From Termitomyces sp. T153 (Eukaryota > Basidiomycota > Agaricomycetes > Agaricales > Lyophyllaceae): DNA of 64,000 bases. The notes under the pieces are model-generated. The model was not told where the DNA came from and made no database searches. It saw nothing but the letters and a program-made list of their open reading frames with translations. Of this stretch, positions 56,331 to 64,000 are shown one piece after another. Location of the stretch: positions 930,001 through 994,000 of the forward strand of contig JACKQL020000009.1 of the NCBI GenBank assembly GCA_018296165.2. The letters are read 5' to 3'. The position numbers and the translations under genes are program-made. Position 1 is the stretch's first letter; every line of letters starts with the position of its first letter.

Positions 56331-58384
56331 CAAAAGTCCTCGCTAACATGGCTGGTGAAAGTTTTGGTCTTCATAGTGACGGGCTTGTACTTCTTCTTGA
56401 CCTGGACTCCTTTTTGCTTAGGGGGTTTGTTAGCGACATATTGAGTGGGGAATGGAATGTTAACGTAGGTGGGGGTAGTGTCTGTAACACATGTATCAAG
56501 TGGTAAAGTCTGTCCAAGAATCAAGGGGTTAGAGGTATCAGTAGAAACAAGATAAGCATGAGGTGGAAGGGACAAATCGGAAATGTTGCTAGCCATAGTG
56601 TAAAGGTATGCTAGTGCAGGATCAGTCTGTGGGTCAGAATTGGTAAGTAAAACATCTTTGTCCAAGTCACAAGAAGCTATACAAGTCACTAGACCAGTTG
56701 AATGGTCATAGCTGATAACGATCACTATGTCGCTATCTTCTTCAATGCCTTCAGCAATGAAAGCAATGGGGTGCCTCTGTTTTGAAGTGAACATTTTGGC
56801 AGTTGTTTCTCTTGGATTTGCCGCATGGAAAGGTAGGGATAGTGTGCCATTTGCCAGTATTGGGGTCCATGATTGTTATGGTGGTTTCAACATCACTAAG
56901 TGTGTTGACCGTACTTTGAGTTAATACATCAAAGGGGCGTCTGAGTAGAATGTCATAAGTGGGGAACCATAAAACGTGGATCTGGAGGTAAATCGTTATG
57001 TCACCAATAGTGCAGGGTACATTGTGTGCAAGTCCTAGTGATTGATCCATGGTACCGTTAGCACTCTGCATATTTAACACAATGTTAGGGTCATAATATA
57101 GCCCAATGTTGCTGGCAATTTCAGCAGACATCGAAATTATCTGAGAACCACTGTCGTGAATGCATTCCACTTCCTCTTTGTTGTCAATCAGCATCATGAC
57201 AGTACGAAGTGACTGAGAATCCTTAGTGACAGTGAGCACCACAGGCTCTTCTCCGTGGGGTAGTGAATCGATGTAAGCTTCAACAGGGTCAACAGAAGCG
57301 AATGGTGCCTTGTCAGAGGTAAGTCCGTTAGCAGTATCGGTGTTGGATCCAAGCAAAAACTGGGGTTCTTCAATAGCAAACATTGGCAAAATATCTTCGA
57401 AAATGTCGCTGGGGTCCTGTACTGTATTAGTGCTAGCGCCTACCAATTGTTTGGGCATAACCACTGTCCTAAACTGATTCCTAATGTCCTGTGATACTGA
57501 GCAAAGTTCGCCAACCGATACTGTAACCTTGGTGCTTAAAACCTGTTTGAAAACTGCCTTGGATTGCTCAATGTCATAAATGGGTGGCATAGTTTGATAT
57601 GCACCATCATTAGTTCTGTCGGGAGCAGTGAAATTCCTGTTAGCGGGGGGGGTGTAGCGACTAGGGATGCCAGAAAATGGATGGATGGGGGGCTGAGTGA
57701 CAGGTTCCTTAGCAACAGGCAGTTGTTCTTTAGTGACGGTATGTTCAGGGGCTTTGCCTATGTTGGGAGGCTTAGCGGCAGGAGCTGGCGTTGAATTGGG
57801 AGGGGATGAAGTTGCCAAAGTGTTGCTAGTCAATGGGGTTGCCATTGGTGTTGCCTTTGGGGTAACATTCACTGGTCGATAAGCTGCATGGGGAACTTGT
57901 ATGCCGTCAAATTTTTCACCATTTCACCTGAGTGCAAAGAGTTTGCACTCCAAAGCCTCTATCCATTCTTCCTTGCTTAGTGCTTGGCTCATAGCGACGT
58001 CCTGTTGCATTACCTCATGGATTAGCAACTGCTGCATAGCCACCTGCTCTTATCTGGGTTAGCATTAGAAGAGAGTCTGCCTGTGACAATTTGTCCTGGG
58101 TTAAGCCAGTGCCATTCCTCAATGCATTCCATGTATAGTTGCTTGCCGAAACAATTGGGAATCATAGTGCCAGATGGTAAAACAATCTTGCCTTCAGCAT
58201 TATGACAAACCTTACCCTGTAAGATCATTTGCTCCAGCTTTATACAAGTGCCCCAGACCATAGTGTGACCAGTTTCACCACAAAAGTGGCAAGTGCTGTT
58301 AGCAAACTGTTGGCAAGGTTGGGCATTACCATTGGTCAACAGAGCTTCCAAATGTTCCAGGGCGCTAAAGAGAGGACCTGACAC
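56331..58384 (-). pseudogene. Gypsy-3 gag C-terminus and protease
   Basis: 58384-58022 holds ALEHLEALLTNG and the knuckle CHFCGETGHTMVWGTC (final Cys spacing stretched). A stop and frame change lead to MNVTPKATPMATPLTSNT (57872-56751), with a Pro-rich linker and the aspartic protease: ECIHDSGSQIISMSAEIASN, with the DSG catalytic triad, LNMQSANGTMDQSLGLAHNV, YDILLRRPFDVLTQ, and the C-rich end. Then 56794-56330. The gag N-terminus is missing; sequence runs into the direct repeat at 58365. Confidence 0.85.
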
Positions 58385-58800
58385 TAGTCACTAGATAGGG
58401 TAGCTGGCAGTAGGAAGTTAATAGTTGAGGGCGAGTCAGTAACCGTCCCAGAGAACTAGAGCAAAAGTTGTGATGTGGGGTGAAGTAGAAAGAAGGCACT
58501 ATCACCAGCTGAGGTCATCATAATGGTGGTGAGAAGAGTAGGGAAAGAGAAGACGGTAAAGGAAGGAGGGGAACTAGGGGACGAATGTGATCTAGTTACT
58601 AGCCGAAGTCACTAGCATCGCTAAGTCAAATTAACATAAATAGGCACCCGCAGTTGGTACCAAACTAAGTCAAAGTTGAAGTTGAGGAGGCTCGTTGCTA
58701 AGCCGGAGTCAAAGACAGAATAAGGGAAAGAAAGGCGAAGTGTAATCTCAAGCTGGTAGACTTAGAGAGAGAGCAGCTAGTTGCTTGGAAGGGGGTTCTC
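58366..58800. repeat. Right direct repeat of Gypsy-3 (candidate LTR)
   Basis: Matches 48141-48576. On its left it joins directly to gag codons, and on its right to Copia-2 RNase H at 58799-58801. Confidence 0.65.
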
Positions 58801-58964
58801 ATATTTGCGAGCGTGTGTCTGAAGGCGACATTGAGATTATTTATATCCCTTCCTCCAAAAACATTGCAGACATATGTACCAAGCCACTCACGCGTGCAGC
58901 ACACGACTACCTCGTTGGGTTGATGGGCTTAAAGAACCAGGACGGTCGTACAAGTCAGGGGGAG
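58799..58964 (+). pseudogene. Copia-2 RNase H C-terminus
   Basis: Reads SHICERVSEGDIEIIYIPSS, KNIADICTKPLTRAAHDYLV, GLMGL, the typical Copia pol end, followed by the purine tract and LTR. No stop in this piece. Confidence 0.88.
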
Positions 58965-59295
58965 TGTTGAGATAGGACTTGCACGGACCATCAGTATGTC
59001 ATACTTACCTATCCATTTCCTCATCGGGCAATCCCTCAGCCATCACCGAATGTGGTGGCGATCAGTATCCACCATCAAACCTTATTTATTTTACCAGATA
59101 TTCGTACGATAGGACATTGCTACCCTCAGTCGACCACATATAGTTGGAGTGACTGAGGGTGAGCAAATTTTACTTACATCTTATTTACTTTCGACTAAAT
59201 ATCTCCTGTAGACTTCTGTATTTCTCTACAGGTAATAATAAACTCAGTCGACCACATATAGTTGGAGTGACTGAGGACTTCTGTATTTCTCTACA
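58965..59295 (+). repeat. Copia-2 3' LTR with intron and spliced duplicate
   Basis: Same structure as the 5' copy. Here segment a is identical in both units, and the hairpin stem CCCTCAGTC/GACTGAGGG is perfect, whereas the 5' copy has one C to T change. Followed by GGGGT target duplication. Confidence 0.9.
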
Positions 59296-59820
59296 GGGGT
59301 TCTTCTACATATGTCAATGAAGCTGTGCATAAATCCCTCATGCGTACGTACGTACGTACGTTGTTCGAGGCAGACCTGTGTAAGCCCCGGAGAGTCATAC
59401 TAGCTACATACATACATACATACATACATACATACATACATACATACGTGCATGCATCATTTCATACGACACAGCCTTTCTGATCGTAGGAATAGCGCCT
59501 GGGTATCAGGTATCAATTGATGGATCTGTTTAGGGAAATATGTTATCCACGCCTTTATCATGAGGGAGATTGGGCATGGATAACACAAGTTACGGCATTT
59601 ACGAAAGTTAAGGTTGTGCCCCATGTGCAATGGTTGAGTGAACGAGGAAGGGAAGACGATAACGCATATGGAATGGGCAGAACAGTCAGTCAGTCAGTCA
59701 GTCTATGTGCGTGCATCTTGATAATGATGATGATGGGTTTCATGATTCCTGCCTTACACGGTACGTCAGCCCATCAAGGTGAAGTAACACTAACTCTGTG
59801 ATGTAATTGTAATTTTGGAA
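59296..59820. other. Host flank with microsatellites
   Basis: Contains (ACGT)n at about 59343-59362, (CATA)n at about 59405-59446 and (CAGT)n near 59681-59704. A 94-codon frame (59517-59801) is not convincing as a gene. CpG is normal. Confidence 0.5.
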
Positions 59821-59828
59821 AATGACAC

Positions 59829-59900
59829 GGATTGGTCTAGTAGTAGGTAGAGAACTCGGATCGCTCCCACGCGCGGCTCGGGTCCTCGGGATGTGTAGAG
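59829..59900 (+). other. tRNA-like sequence, possible pseudo-tRNA or SINE head
   Basis: TGGTCTAGTAGTAGG resembles a pol III A box in a tRNA D-arm, and GGGTCCTCGGG about 45 bp later resembles a decayed B box. Stems do not close into a convincing full cloverleaf by eye, so it is probably not a functional tRNA. Confidence 0.3.
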
Positions 59901-60540
59901 ATGTACATCATCTCATTTCATTTTGGATCTTTGGCTCTACCTTTTGGAGAGCACTGAGACGAGATGGAAAGAGATGAATGATCAGTACGCCCTGCCCGGG
60001 AAAATGATCATCAGAACGCGTCGCGCGTCAATATCGTGGCGCGTCGATATTTGACTCATTCTGAGTCCATTGGCTGCCTTGACATGCTCCAAGTTGCACC
60101 CATGATTTTTCGCTACCAGCCCCTGAAGACTAACTCACTGCATTCTGAGCCTCCTAGTCAACTCTGTGTGGGTTCTCAACAGTCCCGTGGCTGTATCCAA
60201 GCTGTATCCTGAGCCTGAGCATCACTGCTAATCAACAATTCAAAATGCCAAACAATAACTGTCTGATCATCAACCATCTCTGCCTCAAGTGACTATCAAT
60301 GTATGGCTTGAAGTAGAACAAAGGCCATTGATATTTTGTTTTTGTTTTTTCTTTAAAAAGAAAGTTTGCAGCGATACTCACCACCGATTTCCTGAATCGT
60401 ACATTGCTTCAGTTCGAGGTCAAAAACAACTGAAGATTGCATTCCGTTTTGCCTTGGTTCGTCCACACACACACACACATCCCTCCTTTGAGGTTTCATG
60501 GCATCTGAAGTTTCACCCCCCCATTCTTGTTAATGGCTGC

Positions 60541-60684
60541 TGTGGAGCTACAATTTTATAGCTCAAGACTGTGGAGCTACATTTTTATAGCTCAAGACTG
60601 TGGAGCTACATTTTTATAGCTCAAGACTGTGGAGCTACATTTCTATAGCTCAAGACTGTGGAGCTACATTTTTATAGCTCAAGA
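60541..60684 (+). repeat. 29-bp minisatellite, five copies, hairpin-forming
   Basis: Unit TGTGGAGCTACATTTTTATA followed by GCTCAAGAC, in five tandem copies with one or two variant bases. Each unit contains GAGCTA..TAGCTC, a 6-bp stem around an 8-base AT-rich loop. Confidence 0.93.
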
Positions 60685-60997
60685 AGATTTTTTGAAAAAA
60701 AAAAAAACGAATGCGGGCTGGTTTTGACATTTTCACGGCTCAACGGCATGGATCACCAGGGGCAGTCTATATTTCCGAACTGCGTTGTGTCGTTCTGTCC
60801 AGAAGATGGAAAGCTAGGCGTGGTGCACCACAAGAGAAGTTTGGCGCAGGTATGAGGGCTGGGTGCAGTGTGCTCGATGTCGTTTGCCGAGTACACACAG
60901 CCGACTCGGATATGCTGATGTATAGTACAACTGTCATATTAAGTGTCTGCCTGCTGTCGCGCTGTACTTCCATGGAAGCGCGGAACTAGTAAAATTG

Positions 60998-61591
60998 TCA
61001 TAGTGAGTAATTGACACACCACTTGGAACTAAGCAGAAAGAATGCTAGCGCTGAGAACGTCTTTCCAAACGAATTATTAGTGCTCACTTCCATGAATTCG
61101 CAGGCAGTTCTTGTGTTCCATTTTTTTATGACCCGCCCCATGACCTTCGTGTCCACATCCCTACAATCGGAGAAATGTTTGACAGGTGCGTACCTTATGT
61201 CTCTTTGACAAGTGAATAATGCAGAATCCGGCTTTTGTGGTTGAACTCTAAAAAACTTAACCGATGCTGCGGGAGGTGTGAAATGACGCACGAGATCTAG
61301 GATCGCTGTTGCTTTGTTCTTGGTATATGTACCTCTGATAACTGACGTCTGGGGCAAGCCACAATCTAAGATAGGGCAATACCAATCAATGCGCAGAGAC
61401 CAGCTTAAAACACAATAGATAGGATGGCGTGAGAATACAACGATCTGGATCGAAGTAAGTATAGACGTGGAAACGCTACATACTTGCACATCCATGAAGA
61501 TGCTTTCGTGTTCGAAAAATACAGCATGATGAAGGTCAATGATGTCTGATGGGCGCGCAATGTACCGACAAGTAGAAAATGCATCAAGCAC
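60998..61591 (-). other. Long open frame, unrecognised, possibly exons of a spliced host gene
   Basis: A 197-codon minus frame starting MLDAFSTCRYIARPSDIIDL. Internal GTATGT..CAG-like sites near 61485-61440 suggest that part of it may be intron. I recognise no domain. CpG is normal, so it lies outside the decayed block. Confidence 0.35.
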
Positions 61592-64000
61592 GTAAGCGTC
61601 CTGCGGGATTATGGAAAAACCGAAGTAATTTCCTTGGGATGTGCTTCGGTGATTATGACCGCGAGTCCTGATTCGCTGATGCGATATTCGTTCGTAATCT
61701 AGAATCTAGATCTCACTCAACCCGTAGATCTGGAATGTACGAGCTGCAAGGTGGGTATTAGGGTGCCGTCAGGAGACCCTTGTGACATCTGGAACATCTA
61801 TGGCCAACCCGATGGGCCGAAGTCTATCCCGAGTATAGAGATAACCTCCAATTTTGCACTTTGAGCCCCAGAAGTGATTGGCGGATTTACCTACGCCATC
61901 GCTTTCTATCCAGTAGAATTAATGATGGGTTCGAGTAGGGGGATGATGGGTAGCGGATCACGTAGGCCTCGGTCAGTGTTGGCCTTACAGGCGTCTCAGG
62001 GAAGATTGTGATTTGCCATAAAAGCGCAGCATGCTTCGCGAAGAACGCGGCGAGTGGGTAAGCCGGACCTAGTGTCTTGTGTCCTTACCGTGATGGTTCG
62101 GTTCCGTTACTCGGGAATGATTTGTGCCCAGTCATAAGTACATATTGTCATCAGCGACAAAGCTACGGAGACAGCTTACGTATGATAAAGGATGCAATAG
62201 CATTCTCCATGTCCAAATGTTCACGACTTGATGTCGGGTGATATAAAAATGCTGAACCGAGGATACTTCGATACCTGTAAAGATGTTCGGGCTCAACGTG
62301 AATTCAAAGCAACCAATTACGAGCATGCGGATATAGGAGGGTCTTCAGCTGCGCTTTTGTGCAGCGCCATTTACTGATTTTGATTCATTCGCAAGATGAA
62401 CAATAGTGGAGGCTTTTGCTTCGAATGATACTTGGAAAGCAGAAAAGTCTGATACAAGCTGGAATTCCTGATGGATAGTGACAACAGTCGGATGGCAGTA
62501 TAGAAGTGAATTCAAAGGTGCTGCAAATTCATTAATTTCAGAGTAGCAAGCCAAATTCAAGGCTACTGTGCCTCATTGAGCACGTCCTAGATGCCCACTT
62601 AATATGACCGACCACTTTGTTTGACAGAGCTGATGAAATTCCTGTTGTCAATATGCTCGCGAAAATCAATCTGGCCTCGATTGTCACGATCGGTCCTAAA
62701 TGTAACACGTCAATCATCTTCAACTGTCTCAAGCAATTTTACAACACGGTGACTATACTCATACGGCAATCAAAGTATGCGATTGGCACCACGAGATCTA
62801 TACCTTGGGTAGATTTGCGGTTATTCTAATCGATGTCAGTTTCCGAGACCATAAGTATTTGCTTAATTTTCTTTATGAAAGGCTTATATTTTCTCGATGT
62901 ATAGATCGCCGTTCTGGAACTATCTATTCTATTTCTGAACCTTCTGGTCAGATGCTGGCCATTTACCGTTCATAGCAAATGTCAATGCTCCAGAGGATAA
63001 TATCAGCGCTCACCCGCCAACTTTTCCTTTGTGGTTTCTAGAGAGGGGTATGCAGTTTCTTTTTCAAACACTCGTCATCAGCAGGTGAATTTCGTATCTT
63101 TCTTCGTCTTATGGTAGGTCTGATCCAATCACGTCGAATCAACTTCCTATTGCTGTGAATTCTTAATAGGTGCCTATAGGTGCCCGTTGCATTCTGTCCT
63201 CTTCTTCTGGTGATAGTAGTGTATATGATGATGACCCTGCCCTGACTACCCCGACTTATAATAGAGCTTCTCCGCTGCATACATGTCAAAGGTTTTCATG
63301 ACAACTGAAGATCTCAAATGCCTCAGTATGCCTCAACCATCTTTTTACTTGTCCTCTGGTGGGGGTTTTAGTAACTAACTGACCTATAGATTGATTCGCG
63401 ATACATGTAGTTCCTCAGGGGTCGTAACATGAGCTGTCGTTGTCAAGGCCATGTGCCAGACCTTATACTTTTCAAATCAACGCTGTTCAATGGAGAATCC
63501 CTTGTTTTATGTTTAGGCTGATTTCTTAAATCAATAGCCTAGGTACGTCGTTCGTTCCCTGATGAATGTCGTTGCTCAAGATCAAGATCAAGATCATCTG
63601 CTTTGGCGAAGAAGCTTACCTCAGCCTCCGGGCCCACTTTTGCTCTTATGTACTGTCACTCTTTTCAGTGACAATCGCCTCAAAAGAAATACTCAGGCTG
63701 ACTTTCCTCAATTCTCTATTGTGCGCGAAAGGGGTTCACCGGCTTCAAAGATATCACGAGGGGCAACCATCCCTGTATGTGGTACTTCAAGTTCGACGTA
63801 CGTTCCCTCAAAGATCTACAAATCACTTCGGATGACAATATCAAGTACAAGCCATTGAAGCTTCCCTTTGATAGTCGTTGATATCTTTGTCTATAATGAC
63901 TGATCTCGGGACATCTGACTGAGTCATTGTCCTGTGAAGAGATCGCTTGATTTCTTTGATGGTTGCTCGTGGTTGGGTGTCTTCGAAAGCGTTAAAGTAT
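61592..64000. other. Host-like DNA with several candidate exons, not resolved
   Basis: Candidates: minus 62560-62345 (NEFAAPLNSLLYCHPTVVTI) preceded by minus 62732-62580 with a possible intron between; plus 62617-62829 (DEIPVVNMLAKINLASIVTI) over the same DNA; and plus 63723-63880 (GFTGFKDITRGNHPCMWYFK then NIKYKPLKLPFDS). None matched a family I know. Overlapping strands cannot both be coding throughout. No transposon signature seen. Confidence 0.3.

Larger units (their letters stand above)
48141..58800 (-). mobile_element. Gypsy-3, leftward Gypsy element within Copia-2
   Basis: On the minus strand: gag knuckle, protease, RT, RNase H, integrase. On the plus strand between pol and the left repeat: a spliced gene. 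About 435-bp direct repeats at both edges are candidate LTRs, but they do not begin TG and end CA cleanly and the gag N-terminus is missing, so recombination or deletion has reshaped it. The Copia body between gag and RNase H was lost in the process. A Gypsy-1 LTR interrupts RNase H. CpG is intermediate. Confidence 0.75.
47554..59295 (+). mobile_element. Copia-2, Copia retrotransposon with its interior mostly replaced
   Basis: Both LTRs are 331 bp and start TGTTGAGATAGG, end TCTCTACA. The 5 bases GGGGT flank both sides (47549-47553 and 59296-59300), proving the pair came from one insertion. Only the gag start (47991-48101) and the last codons of RNase H (58799-58964) remain of the Copia body. 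The rest is Gypsy-3. A polypurine tract (GTCAGGGGGAG) precedes the 3' LTR. LTR copies differ at a handful of positions, mostly C/T or G/A. Confidence 0.9.

Noticed and set aside
62345..62829. Both-strand exon candidates as two genes
   Set aside because: They overlap on opposite strands and cannot both be coding; evidence was too weak to choose.

Overview
The window looks like a transposon graveyard from a basidiomycete genome, most likely an Agaricomycete. This is inference. It rests on introns of about 50-60 nt in the one clearly conserved host gene (a BUD20/ZNF593 zinc-finger protein), a DUF6534-type membrane protein, and an element mix typical of such genomes: Copia, chromodomain Gypsy, DIRS/Ngaro tyrosine-recombinase elements and a LINE with a cis RNase H. 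Almost every element is broken by stops, frameshifts or nested insertions. No bacterial genes, CRISPR arrays or rRNA were seen.

Layout. 1-3291: 3' part of a Copia element (Copia-1) ending in a 331-bp LTR. 3292-7189: host-like DNA with a DUF6534-like gene (5156-5749) and bud20 (6227-6773). 7190-9318: decayed DIRS element (DIRS-1). 9755-10358: a truncated LTR of a 1.1-1.2-kb LTR family (Gypsy-1). 11447-29348: one leftward Gypsy-1 element with 5-bp target duplication CATGC. It is filled with an inverted pair of chromovirus fragments (ChrB), a stray LTR piece and a 6.3-kb LINE, and it carries the remnant of an opposite-strand Cys-rich gene. 29634-30722: solo Gypsy-1 LTR with its own target duplication. 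32819-37015: leftward DIRS/Ngaro element (DIRS-2). 38371-45850: chromovirus (ChrA) with 367-bp LTRs, broken by a young, CpG-rich solo Gypsy-1 LTR. 47554-59295: Copia-2 with identical-length LTRs and target duplication GGGGT. Its interior is largely replaced by a leftward Gypsy (Gypsy-3), which holds a spliced opposite-strand gene and another Gypsy-1 LTR. 59296-64000: host-like flank with microsatellites, a hairpin minisatellite and unrecognised ORFs.

Most notable signals. (1) Both Copia LTR families, different in sequence, contain a leader segment interrupted by a 53-nt GT..AG intron, followed about a dozen bases later by the same segment with exactly that intron removed. The first copy begins in an identical 9-bp hairpin (CCCTCAGTC/GACTGAGGG) whose base is the splice donor. 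This looks like spliced leader cDNA built into the LTR. (2) Two different Gypsy families appear to share an opposite-strand Cys-rich gene between pol and the 3' LTR. (3) About 39 kb (7.6-46.3 kb) is almost free of CpG, while one solo LTR inside it is CpG-rich, so CpG decay dates the insertions.

Limits: homology calls are from recognised motifs, not searches. Splice sites are read by eye. Element ends are firm only where a target duplication is stated.
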